Source: JBHENC01 sp046262295 (GTDB lineage: Bacteria > Acidobacteriota > Blastocatellia > Pyrinomonadales > Pyrinomonadaceae). From it: a stretch of DNA of 64,000 nucleotides. This document shows positions 1-7,360 of the stretch, one piece after another (within the stretch, counting starts at the first letter, position 1; the number at the start of each line of letters is the position of its first letter). Below the pieces are notes generated by a model. That model saw nothing but the letters and a program-made list of their open reading frames with translations. It had not been told where the DNA came from and did no database searches. The DNA is taken from assembly GCA_046262295.1 (NCBI GenBank), contig JBHENC010000008.1, positions 137,358-201,357 on the forward strand, written 5' to 3'. The position numbers were made by a program, and so were the translations under genes.

Positions 1-638
1 TCTTCGTAAGCTTCATCGGCGATAACGACGAGATCGCGTTCCTGTGTGAAGCGCGCGACGGCTTCGGCTTCCGGGAGTGTGAAGACGACGCCGGTCGGAT
101 TCTGCGGTGTGTTGTAATAAACGGCGCGCGTCTTATCTGTTGTATAGCGCGCCAGCGTCGCATTGAATCCATCGCGGCGCGCTTCCTTCGTCGGCACAAG
201 AACGGGTATGGCCTGACAGTGGGCGATTAAATCTTTGATCGGCGTCCAATACGGAGAGAAGACTAAAACCTCATCGCCGGGATCGAGCACGGATTGAAAC
301 GCGCCGAAGAGTCCCTGCATTCCGCCGTTTAGAACAATCACGTCTTCATCGCGCGCCGGAATCCGGTTTCGTTCCCGCAGTTTATCGGCAATCGCCGTGC
401 GCAGTTCAATGATGCCGGATGACGGCGCATAGCGGGTTCTGTTTTCTTCGAGGGCGCGCGCCATCGCCGCCTTGATGTAGTCCGGCGTGTTGCCGAAGGG
501 TTCACCGCCTTCAAACTGGTAAACGCTTGCGCCCTTCGCGCGTAGTTCCATGATTTTGTTGCGGACTTTAACGATGTCGGAGAAGCCTACTTCATCTAGG
601 CGCGAAGCAAGACGGAAAGATGTGGACTGAGTTGACAC
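1..638 (-). CDS. Class I/II PLP-dependent aminotransferase, N-terminal part (runs off the left edge)
   Basis: About 212 N-terminal residues of a fold-type I aminotransferase (aspartate/aromatic or LL-DAP type) that moves an amino group between an amino acid and a 2-oxo acid in the cytoplasm. Visible family marks are the FEGGEPFGNTPDYIKAAM substrate-loop region, YAPSSGIIELRTAIA, VLNGGMQGLF (cofactor phosphate region), the NTPQNPTGVVF motif and ADEAYE at the edge. The Schiff-base lysine lies beyond the window. I place the start at a GTG (complement of 636-638), because a TGA in the same frame lies just upstream and the next in-frame ATG is well inside the conserved region. The exact substrate cannot be told from this part. 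Confidence 0.85.
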   Translation of the reverse strand, partial: MSTQSTSFRLASRLDEVGFSDIVKVRNKIMELRAKGASVYQFEGGEPFGNTPDYIKAAMARALEENRTRYAPSSGIIELRTAIADKLRERNRIPARDEDVIVLNGGMQGLFGAFQSVLDPGDEVLVFSPYWTPIKDLIAHCQAIPVLVPTKEARRDGFNATLARYTTDKTRAVYYNTPQNPTGVVFTLPEAEAVARFTQERDLVVIADEAYE

Positions 639-950
639 GTAAGGCTCTGCTCAACTTCCTGAAAACTAGACATAAACGAATAGCGGATTATAGCTTGTCG
701 CTTCAAGCGGCGTCTACTCAAGGCACACCTTACAACGGCAAATGCTTTGCCGTGCGGGACTTTGCGCAGTCCGGGCGGCGAATTGACGCGCTCCAAATCC
801 TGACGGGGAAATATTGACACGCTTGCGCAGCGTGGTAACATAAGGCAGCAGCAAGGTGTCCCGTCGGTTCATCATTATGCGCTAAGCATTTTTACGGTCG
901 TAATCGTGCCTGTCTGAAAAGGGCGCGCTGGGGTTGAGGTCTCCCGAATC
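639..950. other. Divergent intergenic region between aminotransferase and merR-like gene
   Basis: No convincing gene. It holds two adjacent small hairpins: 735-742 with 746-753 (ACGGCAAA/TTTGCCGT, 3-nt loop) and 757-761 with 768-772. Neither is followed by a T run, so they are not typical terminators. A promoter-like pair for the rightward gene is listed separately. I looked for an SRP RNA core motif and did not find one. Confidence 0.5.
814..841 (+). promoter_or_regulatory. Sigma-70-type promoter candidate for the MerR gene
   Basis: A perfect -35 TTGACA (814-819), 16-nt spacer and -10 TAACAT (836-841, 4/6 match) lie about 110 nt upstream of the MerR-family start. The spacer contains a GCTTGCGCAGCG palindrome. 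Sequence match only. Confidence 0.45.
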
Positions 951-1538
951 ATGATAAATCTTAATCGCGCGGCTGTTTTAATTCCCGAAAAACTCTTTTT
1001 TAAGATCGGCGAAGTCTGCGACATCACAGGCGTGCAGGCGCACGTTCTGCGCTACTGGGAATCGGAGTTTCCGATGCTCGCCCCGCAAAAAAATCGCGCC
1101 GGACAGCGGACGTATCGCAAGCGCGATGTCGAGATGGCATTGCGTATTAAGGAACTGCTTTACGACGACCAGTACACGATTGCGGGAGCAAAAAAAAGAC
1201 TTGCCTCCGAACTGCGTGGCGCAAGCAAGCTCAAGATGGTGACGCCGGAGATGAGCGCACCGCCAGCTGTCGAGCCGCATGAGCCGCAGTTAGCCGCACC
1301 GCCGCCGCCTGTGCCGCAATCCGCGCCGCCTCTTCCACAACCGTTGCCACAAACTGAACTAGCCACGCCATCAATCGGCGTCGAAGCGCGTTCAACTTCG
1401 GTGGCGACGACTACCGCAGAGCCGCCCGTGAGTGGCGAGCAACGGACGGCAATCCGTCGCCTCTCCGAACAGTTGCACGAGCTTTTAATGCTCCTCGATG
1501 AGAGCGGCACAAGCGTCTCCAAGCCGCGCAAAAATTAA
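951..1538 (+). CDS. MerR-family transcriptional regulator with proline-rich C-terminus
   Basis: A 195-residue protein. Residues ~14-80 form a MerR-type winged helix: FFKIGEVCDITGVQAHVLRY, then WESEF and the wing RTYRKRDVEMALRIKELLYDD, ending with YTIAGAKKRL. It therefore likely binds promoter DNA as a dimer. Residues ~95-165 are a proline/alanine-rich linker that looks disordered. The last ~30 residues (RTAIRRLSEQLHELLMLLDE) look like a short dimerising helix. No Cys-based metal site of the MerR/CueR kind is visible, so the ligand is unknown; the WESEF form is typical of orphan MerR-like proteins beside tRNA or ihf genes. A tRNA-Pro follows. Start chosen as the ATG at 951; no strong ribosome binding site is visible. 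Confidence 0.85.
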   Translation: MINLNRAAVLIPEKLFFKIGEVCDITGVQAHVLRYWESEFPMLAPQKNRAGQRTYRKRDVEMALRIKELLYDDQYTIAGAKKRLASELRGASKLKMVTPEMSAPPAVEPHEPQLAAPPPPVPQSAPPLPQPLPQTELATPSIGVEARSTSVATTTAEPPVSGEQRTAIRRLSEQLHELLMLLDESGTSVSKPRKN

Positions 1539-1627
1539 TCCCGCACGTTTTCTTCGGCGGAAAGCGACGGCGGCATCGTGCGCCGTTTGACAAAAAACCT
1601 TTTCCAGCGATACTAAATAATTATTGA

Positions 1628-1701
1628 CGGGACGTGGCGCAGCCTGGTAGCGCGCTTCCTTGGGGTGGAAGAGGCCGTGAGTTCGAATCTCGCCGTCCCG
1701 A
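1628..1701 (+). tRNA. tRNA-Pro (anticodon GGG)
   Basis: Full cloverleaf. Acceptor CGGGACG (1628-1634) pairs with CGTCCCG (1694-1700), discriminator A1701. The D arm contains GCGCAGCCTGGTAGCGC. The anticodon stem CTTCC/GGAAG encloses loop TTGGGGT, anticodon GGG. The T arm GTGAG-TTCGAAT-CTCGC pairs fully with one G-T. The 3' CCA is not encoded and must be added after transcription. Confidence 0.97.
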
Positions 1702-1707
1702 TTACTG

Positions 1708-1746
1708 AAGGCTTTCGGCTTAAACAGTCGGAAGCCTTTTATTTTT
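1708..1746 (+). terminator. Rho-independent terminator (bidirectional) after tRNA-Pro
   Basis: A 13-bp stem, AAGGCTTTCGGCT with AGTCGGAAGCCTT (two G-T pairs), loop TAAAC, followed by TTTTATTTTTG. It can end tRNA transcripts rightward. Its left arm offers a weaker A/T flank for the leftward gene ending at 1739. Confidence 0.85.
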
Positions 1747-2395
1747 GCAAGAAATTATTTGTGGTGAAACAAAATGTGTGGCCGCAATTGCGGCAAAGGA
1801 ATTCCGCGTAGCCTGCGCGATGCGTAACAAAGGAAACGTAGTGGCCTGCGAAGAGGCAGACCGGCGGATGCTTGATAAAGCTGCGATACTGTTCTTGTTT
1901 CAAAAAAGTGTGACCGCAAGCGCAAGCGTACTCTGTGAAGCCATCACGTTCCGCGACGGTGTGGACTTTGTGTCCGAACAAATTGCAGAGGTAGCGCACC
2001 TTTTTATGAAAGGCGTTTTGTCCAGCGTAACTGCTCTCGGCGGCCTCGAACAACAGCGGGTGTCCACATTGCTTGCAAACAAATTCGATGTGGCCGTCGC
2101 GCGCGCACATTCGTTCGTAATCGTGGCCGAAGAAAAAGCAGGAAGCAGTGTGGCTGATGCGCGTCTCACCTTTGTTCTCCTGTAAAAAATCGACGCCGCA
2201 CGCGCAATGCCTGTGAGAATCGACTGATGTTTGAAAAACGTAGTTATTTACCCTGTGTCCGAACAAAGCACAGAAGAGTTTTCTGTAAAGTTGTCGCACG
2301 CGAAGAGAAAACTCCGCACGGTGTTGGCGTGCATGAACGGCTGGAAGCGCGTGCGAATCGAAGCTTATCGACATTTTGTTTGAGTTGAGTTCCAT
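1739..2395 (-). CDS. Tandem C-x3-GH...CxxCGH repeat protein, probable zinc-binding, function unknown
   Basis: Not a family I can name. The protein (218 residues from the ATG at 2395) is built of four repeats about 41-44 residues apart. Each has C-x3-G-H, 15-16 residues, then C-x(1-2)-C-G, normally followed by H-x-F/L. Examples are CALFGH...HCACG, CFFFGH...CKQCGH, CNLFGH...CACGH and CLFAGH...CRNCGH. The repeated C,H,C,C set is a plausible zinc site, so four metal-bound knuckles are inferred. There is no signal peptide or membrane segment. The frame stays open upstream to a TTG at 2479 (adds 28 residues, Cys-rich but low quality), and an ATG at 2374 is also possible. The first repeat lacks the final H. 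The stop overlaps the tRNA terminator. Confidence 0.7.
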   Translation of the reverse strand: MELNSNKMSISFDSHALPAVHARQHRAEFSLRVRQLYRKLFCALFGHRVNNYVFQTSVDSHRHCACGVDFLQENKGETRISHTASCFFFGHDYERMCARDGHIEFVCKQCGHPLLFEAAESSYAGQNAFHKKVRYLCNLFGHKVHTVAERDGFTEYACACGHTFLKQEQYRSFIKHPPVCLFAGHYVSFVTHRAGYAEFLCRNCGHTFCFTTNNFLQK

Positions 2396-2585
2396 AGCGT
2401 TGGAATGGACGTTTGTTCCGCGCGTGGTTTTGCAATCGCAGTGCCAGCACCCGCCCGCGTCGAACGAATTTTCGCGCAAATAGCAATTCCCGAACTTTAG
2501 CCTGCGTGACCTTCCTAGAATGACTTCGATAGGCGCAGAAGAAATACGACAAACGTCGGTTTTCCCCTGCGTCGATCACGACAAC

Positions 2586-2615
2586 TTGCAGCCGCGCGGT
2601 GCGTGCGGCTACACT
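2586..2615 (+). promoter_or_regulatory. Weak promoter candidate upstream of sucC
   Basis: TTGCAG (2586-2591), 18-nt spacer, TACACT (2610-2615), 62 nt before the sucC start. Four of six positions match in each hexamer, so this is only a suggestion. The spacer is a GC-rich palindrome. Confidence 0.3.
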
Positions 2616-2676
2616 CCAAGCGTTTTCCATAAATCAAATCAATCAAAATTAAAACAAGTGAAGGCGAGGGCGCGTT

Positions 2677-3840
2677 ATGAAGATTCACGAGTATCAGGGC
2701 AAAGAGTTGTTGCGGAAATACGGTGTGGCGGTTCCGCGCGGAATGGTCGCGCATTCGCCCGAAGAGGCCTACAAAGCGGCGAAAGAATTGGGAACGGATG
2801 TCGTGGTTGTCAAAGCGCAGATTCACGCGGGCGGGCGTGGCAAAGGCGGCGGCGTGAAGTTGGCGAAGAGCGCGGACGAAGCGCAGAAAATCGCAGGCGA
2901 AATGCTCGGCATGACGCTTGTCACACACCAGACGGGGCCGGAAGGAAGAGAAGTCCGCGCGCTTCTCATCGAAGAAGGCTTGCCGATTGATAAAGAATTC
3001 TACCTTGGCATCGTGCTCGACCGCACGACGGGGCGCGACACCTTTATGGTTTCGACGGCGGGCGGCATGGACATCGAAGAAGTCGCGGAGAAAACACCGG
3101 AAAAGATCGTGCGCGAGACGATTGATCCGGCGGTTGGTTTTCGTGCCTTTCAAGCCCGCAAGCTCGCCTTCGCGCTCGGCCTTCCCGCCGAACTCGTCAA
3201 TCAGGCGGCGAAGTTTATGCAATCGCTCTACACCGCTTACGAGCAGTCGGACGCTTCGCTGATGGAAATCAACCCGTTTCTATTGACGAAAGACAAACGC
3301 CTGTTCGCCCTCGATGCGAAAGTGACGTTCGACGACAACGCGATGTTTCGTCATAAAGAGTTTTCAGACTTGCGCGACCTCAATGAAGAAGAACCGCTGG
3401 AAATCGAAGCCTCGAAACACGATTTGAACTACATCAAGCTCGACGGCAATATCGCCTGCATGGTCAATGGCGCCGGCCTTGCGATGGCGACGATGGACAT
3501 CATCAAACTCGCGGGCGGCGAACCGGCGAACTTTTTGGATGTCGGCGGCGGCGCATCGCAGGCGCGCGTCGAAGCGGCCTTCAAGATTCTGCTCGGAGAC
3601 GAAAACGTGCGCGCCGTGCTGATTAATATTTTCGGCGGCATCGTGCGCTGCGATATGGTGGCGCGCGGCGTCGTCGGCGCGGTGCAAAACTTGGGCATCA
3701 ACGTGCCCGTCGTGGTGCGTCTCGAAGGCACAAACGTCGAAGAAGGCCAGCGCGTGATCAAAGAATCCGGCATGAACTTTACAGTCGCCAACGGAATGCA
3801 GGACGCCGCCGCTAAGGTCGTCGTGCTTGCCGGACAATAG
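2677..3840 (+). CDS. sucC: Succinyl-CoA synthetase (ADP-forming), beta subunit
   Basis: Joins with SucD to convert succinyl-CoA, ADP/GDP and phosphate to succinate, ATP/GTP and CoA in the TCA cycle. The 387 residues match the usual length. The N-terminal ATP-grasp region starts MKIHEYQGKELLRKYGV and carries VVVKAQIHAGGRGKGGGVKL (nucleotide loop), LMEINPFLLT and LDAKVTFDDNA (metal site). The C-terminal CoA-ligase half has GLAMATMDIIKLAGGEPANF, DVGGGAS and NIFGGIVRCDMVARG. The ATG at 2677 is preceded by a purine-rich GAAGGCGAGGG. sucD follows after 181 nt. Confidence 0.97.
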   Translation: MKIHEYQGKELLRKYGVAVPRGMVAHSPEEAYKAAKELGTDVVVVKAQIHAGGRGKGGGVKLAKSADEAQKIAGEMLGMTLVTHQTGPEGREVRALLIEEGLPIDKEFYLGIVLDRTTGRDTFMVSTAGGMDIEEVAEKTPEKIVRETIDPAVGFRAFQARKLAFALGLPAELVNQAAKFMQSLYTAYEQSDASLMEINPFLLTKDKRLFALDAKVTFDDNAMFRHKEFSDLRDLNEEEPLEIEASKHDLNYIKLDGNIACMVNGAGLAMATMDIIKLAGGEPANFLDVGGGASQARVEAAFKILLGDENVRAVLINIFGGIVRCDMVARGVVGAVQNLGINVPVVVRLEGTNVEEGQRVIKESGMNFTVANGMQDAAAKVVVLAGQ

Positions 3841-4007
3841 TAGGCGGAGAAACGCCTGAGTAACCCGTCTCCGTGCCTGTGTTACAATACATAATTCTTT
3901 GAGCAGCGGTTGCATAGCATAATTCCCGGTAATAATAAGAGATGATGTTTGAGCTACTCGATTGGGTCGTTACATTGCCGGGTAAGATATTGCTTATCTT
4001 AATCTAT

Positions 4008-4024
4008 AAGGAGCGCCATCATTG
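4008..4024 (+). promoter_or_regulatory. Strong ribosome binding site that fixes a TTG start for sucD
   Basis: AAGGAG at 4008-4013 lies 8 nt before TTG at 4022. The reading frame from this TTG gives the exact SucD N-terminus (SVLVDKNTR), and no ATG is available nearby, so TTG is the start. The 181-nt gap before it also holds a possible promoter (TTGCAT at 3910, TAATAA 17 nt later) and a short hairpin near 3983-3999. Confidence 0.75.
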
Positions 4025-4906
4025 AGCGTCTTAGTTGATAAAAACACGCGCCTGATTGTGCAGGGAATCACAGGCAAAGAAGGCACGTTTCACACGCAGC
4101 AAATGATCGAGTACGGCACGAAACTGGTCGGCGGCGTGACGCCCGGCAAAGGCGGCACGACGCACGAGAATGTGCCCGTCTTCGACACCGTCGCCGACGC
4201 CGTCAAACAAACCGGCGCGAACGCTTCCGTGATCTACGTGCCGCCGCCGTTTGCCGCCGACGCGATCATGGAAGCGGCGGACGCGGGGCTTCCGCTCGTC
4301 GTCTGCATCACCGAAGGCATTCCCGTTTCGGACATGGTGAAGGTCAAGGAATATCTCGCGGACAAGCCGACGCGCTTAATTGGCCCGAACTGTCCCGGCG
4401 TCATCTCGCCCGGCAAATGCAAGATCGGGATTATGCCCGGCCACATACACAAAGAGGGGCGCATCGGCGTCGTCTCGCGTTCGGGAACGCTGACCTATGA
4501 AGCCGTCGGGCAACTCACGTCGCTCGGGCTTGGACAGTCAACTGCCATCGGCATCGGCGGCGATCCGATTGTCGGCACCACGCATCTACACGCGCTCGCA
4601 ATGTTTCAGGACGACGATGAAACGGACGGCATCGTGATGATCGGCGAGATCGGCGGCAGCGCGGAAGAAGAGGCTGCGGAGTTTGCGAAAGAGAACGTGC
4701 GCAAGCCCATCGTCGCCTTCATCGCCGGACAGACCGCCCCGCCCGGACGCCGCATGGGACACGCCGGAGCGATTATTTCCGGCGGACACGGCACAGCCGC
4801 CGAAAAGATGAAGGCCTTGGAAGCCGCTGGCATCCGCGTCGTCAAATCGCCCGCCGACATCGGCACGACGATGAAGGACGCGCTCGGCGCACGCGCAACC
4901 GCCTAG
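4022..4906 (+). CDS. sucD: Succinyl-CoA synthetase, alpha subunit
   Basis: 294 residues, normal for the family. The N-terminal CoA-binding Rossmann domain has VQGITGKEGTFHTQQMIEYG and GGVTPGKGG. The middle has IGPNCPGVISPGKCKIGIMP. The catalytic phospho-histidine segment is GHAGAIISGGHGTAAEKM near residues 240-258. It carries the phosphohistidine intermediate passed to the nucleotide on SucC. The start is TTG with a strong AAGGAG site. A small coiled-coil gene starts 13 nt after the stop and is probably co-transcribed. Confidence 0.97.
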   Translation: MSVLVDKNTRLIVQGITGKEGTFHTQQMIEYGTKLVGGVTPGKGGTTHENVPVFDTVADAVKQTGANASVIYVPPPFAADAIMEAADAGLPLVVCITEGIPVSDMVKVKEYLADKPTRLIGPNCPGVISPGKCKIGIMPGHIHKEGRIGVVSRSGTLTYEAVGQLTSLGLGQSTAIGIGGDPIVGTTHLHALAMFQDDDETDGIVMIGEIGGSAEEEAAEFAKENVRKPIVAFIAGQTAPPGRRMGHAGAIISGGHGTAAEKMKALEAAGIRVVKSPADIGTTMKDALGARATA

Positions 4907-4919
4907 CAGGGGATTTGCG

Positions 4920-5327
4920 ATGAGTGAAGATCGAACGAGAGATTTACCGGACGCGCCATCTTTTGAAGAACGTGTATTTAATGAGTTTGCCGCGCAACGC
5001 GAGTTCAATACGCAACTATTGAGCATGATTCAACAATTGAGCGCGAGGTTGACGACGCTCGAAGATAAAGTTGAGCGGCGATTGCAGGAGACGCGCCCGA
5101 TTTGGGAAGCGATGCAAGCCCAACTCAACAATGTCCACACACAACTCGGAGATGTGCTATCACAACTCGGCGACGTGCAAGCACGGGTTGTCAGGCTTGA
5201 GTCGAAGTTTGATGAGTTTGATAACAAGATTGATGAACTCGCGCTTGATATCATCGAATTGCGCGGCCATCAACGCGGATTGCATAAGCGCGTGAATGCG
5301 TTGGAATCTCCGCAGCCTCCGCAATGA
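4920..5327 (+). CDS. Small coiled-coil protein (SFEERVF/PIWE family), function unknown
   Basis: 135 residues, MSEDRTRDL start, almost wholly alpha-helical with heptad spacing from ~residue 15 to 125 (MIQQLSARLTTLEDKVERRL, QLGDVLSQLGDVQARVVRLE, FDEFDNKIDELALDIIELRG). No membrane segment, signal or enzyme motif. It shares SFEERVFxxF near the N-terminus and T-R/K-PIWE in the middle with the protein at 29793. A third, looser relative is at 45939. It starts 13 nt after sucD with GGGG before the ATG. Such proteins could be oligomerising scaffolds or SNARE-like tethers, but this is only shape. Confident it is a gene; function not known. Confidence 0.75.
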   Translation: MSEDRTRDLPDAPSFEERVFNEFAAQREFNTQLLSMIQQLSARLTTLEDKVERRLQETRPIWEAMQAQLNNVHTQLGDVLSQLGDVQARVVRLESKFDEFDNKIDELALDIIELRGHQRGLHKRVNALESPQPPQ

Positions 5328-5380
5328 ATATCAAATAGTTTGACACGTTCTTTATAAATCTTGAAAACTTAGGAAGCAAA

Positions 5381-5815
5381 ATGGCAGCAGAACAAACAAA
5401 CAATCTTACATTCGGCATTATCAAACCCGACGCGGTGCGCGCAGGGCATACGGGCGCAATTGTTCAGCGCATCACGGAAGGCGGTTTCAAGCTTCGTGCG
5501 TTGAAGTTGATGCACATGACGCAGCGCGAGGCGGAAGGCTTTTACGCGGTGCATCGTGAACGCCCGTTCTTCGGCGAGTTGACGAGTTTTATGTCGAGCG
5601 CGCCGTGCGTTGTGATGGCTCTTGAGAAAGAAGGCGGCGCGGTCAAGGCGTGGCGTGATTTGATGGGTGCGACCGATCCGGCGAAGGCCGACGCGGGCAC
5701 GCTGCGTAAAGAGTTCGGCGGAAGCTTAGGCGAAAACGCTGTGCATGGCTCGGACTCCGAAGAGAACGCGGCGATTGAAATCGCATATTTCTTTAGCCAA
5801 CTTGAACTTGTGTGA
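5381..5815 (+). CDS. ndk: Nucleoside diphosphate kinase
   Basis: Transfers the gamma phosphate of ATP to nucleoside diphosphates through a phosphohistidine. 144 residues, the usual size. Diagnostic parts are the N-terminal TFGIIKPDAVRAG, the RITEGGFKLRALKLM strand, YAVHRERPFF, the LMGATDPAKADAGTLRKEFG loop and the catalytic NAVHGSDS (His ~117). The ATG is preceded by TAGGAAG with 4-nt spacing. A perfect 24-bp inverted repeat follows the stop and may end the transcript. Confidence 0.97.
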   Translation: MAAEQTNNLTFGIIKPDAVRAGHTGAIVQRITEGGFKLRALKLMHMTQREAEGFYAVHRERPFFGELTSFMSSAPCVVMALEKEGGAVKAWRDLMGATDPAKADAGTLRKEFGGSLGENAVHGSDSEENAAIEIAYFFSQLELV

Positions 5816-5819
5816 AAAG

Positions 5820-5885
5820 AGTAATCAGTAGTCAGTTTTCAGCAATCAGTAAAAGCATTAGGCTGAAAACTGACTACTGATTACT
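5820..5885. repeat. Perfect 24-bp inverted repeat with heptamer-like content, between ndk and nuoI
   Basis: Arms 5820-5843 and 5862-5885 are exact reverse complements (left arm starts AGTAATCAGTAGTCAG). The loop is 18 nt. The arms are made of drifted 7-mers of the CAGTAAT/CAGTAGT type. There is no T run after it. It could act as a transcript-end stabiliser or attenuator. Degenerate related sequence is at 18966-19065. Confidence 0.85.
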
Positions 5886-5910
5886 GACAACTATTTGCCA
5901 TCGAGGTCTT

Positions 5911-6432
5911 ATGTCAATCATTACAGACGTTATCGAATCAACGAAGGCGATCATCAAGGGGATGGGCGTGACGCTTTCTTATATTCCGAAAGAGAAGTGG
6001 ACGGTTCAATACCCTGACGAACCCGTGACGATGCAGCCGCGCTATCGCGGCCAGCATCTGCTACACGTTGACGAGCACGGCAAGGAAAAATGCGTCGCCT
6101 GCTTCCTGTGCGCGGCGGCGTGCCCTTCGGATTGCATCTACATCGTGGCGAAAGATGATCCGCGTCAAAAGGACGAGCGCACGGGCGTCGAAGAGCGTTT
6201 CGCGGAGGTCTACAACATAGATTACGGGCGGTGTATCTTCTGCGGCTACTGCGTCGAGGCGTGCCCGAAAGACGCGATCACGCACGGCTACAACTTCGAG
6301 CTTTCCGTGTATAGCCGTGCCGATCTGCTGAAGACCAAAGACGATCTTCTCATCACCAAGCAGGTGCAATCGAAAAACTACCGCGTCGCTTTTTCCGACG
6401 AAGACGTAAACTCGGAATATAAAGAAGTGTAA
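5911..6432 (+). CDS. nuoI: NADH-quinone oxidoreductase subunit I (two 4Fe-4S ferredoxin-like)
   Basis: 173-residue peripheral-arm subunit of complex I carrying clusters N6a and N6b. Two clean 8-Cys motifs: CVACFLCAAACPSDCI and CIFCGYCVEACPKDAI. The N-terminal VTLSYIPKEKWTVQYPDEPV and RGQHLLHVDEHGKEKCVAC are typical of NuoI; the C-terminus has a YSRADLLKTKDDLL helix. No other nuo genes are in the window, so it stands alone here. The start follows a heptamer-type inverted repeat, and GAGGTCTT lies before the ATG. It could instead serve a related hydrogenase or ferredoxin complex, but the length and N-terminus favour NuoI. Confidence 0.93.
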   Translation: MSIITDVIESTKAIIKGMGVTLSYIPKEKWTVQYPDEPVTMQPRYRGQHLLHVDEHGKEKCVACFLCAAACPSDCIYIVAKDDPRQKDERTGVEERFAEVYNIDYGRCIFCGYCVEACPKDAITHGYNFELSVYSRADLLKTKDDLLITKQVQSKNYRVAFSDEDVNSEYKEV

Positions 6433-6436
6433 AAGC

Positions 6437-6509
6437 AGATGCTAGATGCCAGATGTCAGATGCTAGTTAAGAGTTACAACTAATATCCAGCATCTAATAT
6501 CGGGCATCT
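6437..6509. repeat. Tandem AGATGCY heptamer array with partial inverse copies
   Basis: Four head-to-tail 7-mers AGATGCT, AGATGCC, AGATGTC, AGATGCT at 6437-6464. About 25 nt later lie inverse copies AGCATCT (6489-6495) and GGGCATCT (6502-6509), so the RNA could fold into alternative stems. It sits just after the nuoI stop. Confidence 0.8.
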
Positions 6510-6551
6510 CTTCTTCATCCTTCCGCCTTTCGCCTTCATCCTTGCTTTTCT

Positions 6552-7250
6552 ATGTCGCCGCTTTTGGAAGCCCGCGAGGTTTCAAAAATTTACAGGATGG
6601 GGACGAGCGAAGTCGTGGCGCTTGACGACGTGTCAATCGCGGTTGAAGCGGGCGAGTTCGTTGCGTTGCAGGGCACGTCCGGCTCCGGCAAATCCACTCT
6701 GCTGAATATGCTCGGCGGCCTCGATCATCCGACGCGCGGCGAAATACTTTATGACAATCAATTAATCGCGCCCTTCGGCAAAAAAGAGATGGCGCGCTAT
6801 CGCCGCGCATCCGTCGGCATGATCTTTCAAAATTTTAATTTGATTCCGACGATGAGCGCGGCGGAAAATGTTTCGCTCGCGCTGGCCTTCAACGGGCACA
6901 AAGGAAAGAAGCGGGAAGAAACGACACGCGCGTTGCTTGAGCGCGTCGGCCTCGGCGAACGGCTCGATCATAGGCCGACGGAACTCTCCGGCGGCGAACA
7001 GCAGCGCGTCGCCATCGCCCGCGCGCTCGCCAATCGCCCGCGCGTCCTGCTCGCCGACGAACCGACCGGGAATCTGGACTCGACGCGCGCCACAGAACTG
7101 CTCGAACTACTACGCGAAATCATCGCGCGCGACGGCCTGACGATCATCATGGTCACCCACGACAACGACCTCGCCGCGCGCTTCGCAGACCGCACGATTC
7201 GCATGAAAGACGGGCGCGTGCTTGCAACGAAAGAAGAAACGAGGAGTTAA
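6552..7250 (+). CDS. ABC transporter ATP-binding protein, MacB/LolD type
   Basis: 232 residues. Walker A is GTSGSGKSTLLNMLGG near residue 38, Q-loop IFQNFNLIPTMSAAENV, signature LSGGEQQRVAIARAL, Walker B VLLADEPTGNLDS, and the H-loop TIIMVTHDND. The GNLDS form and the short length fit the LolD/MacB/FtsE group, which works with FtsX-like permeases in lipoprotein sorting, drug or peptide export, or cell-envelope mechanotransmission. The likely partner permease is at 8943, after two unrelated genes. The start codon at 6552 has no strong ribosome binding site. No periplasmic adaptor (MacA) is encoded nearby. Confidence 0.93.
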   Translation: MSPLLEAREVSKIYRMGTSEVVALDDVSIAVEAGEFVALQGTSGSGKSTLLNMLGGLDHPTRGEILYDNQLIAPFGKKEMARYRRASVGMIFQNFNLIPTMSAAENVSLALAFNGHKGKKREETTRALLERVGLGERLDHRPTELSGGEQQRVAIARALANRPRVLLADEPTGNLDSTRATELLELLREIIARDGLTIIMVTHDNDLAARFADRTIRMKDGRVLATKEETRS

Positions 7251-7291
7251 AGAGCGTCAGGCATTTGCTTGTTCGCTGTGCCGCTCGCGCT

Positions 7292-7320
7292 TTGTCGTCA
7301 AGCGCACATAAGCTTACAAT
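7292..7320 (+). promoter_or_regulatory. Promoter candidate upstream of HAD gene
   Basis: TTGTCG (7292-7297), 17-nt spacer, TACAAT (7315-7320, 5/6 match). About 40 nt before the HAD hydrolase start. Sequence match only. Confidence 0.4.
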
Positions 7321-7360
7321 GATGCGCTCGCTCTAACAGTTCAAATCAAACCCCAAATTT

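Noticed and set aside
639..950. Small RNA such as SRP RNA
   Set aside because: The SRP core motif GGAAGGAAGCAGC is not present on either strand; only small hairpins are seen.
1745..2185. Open frame on the plus strand opposite the Cys/His repeat protein
   Set aside because: It is the shadow of a repeat-bearing gene; the minus strand has four clear repeats and the plus frame has no pattern.
5820..6509. CRISPR array
   Set aside because: Repeat units are 7 nt and contiguous without spacers; no cas genes in the window.
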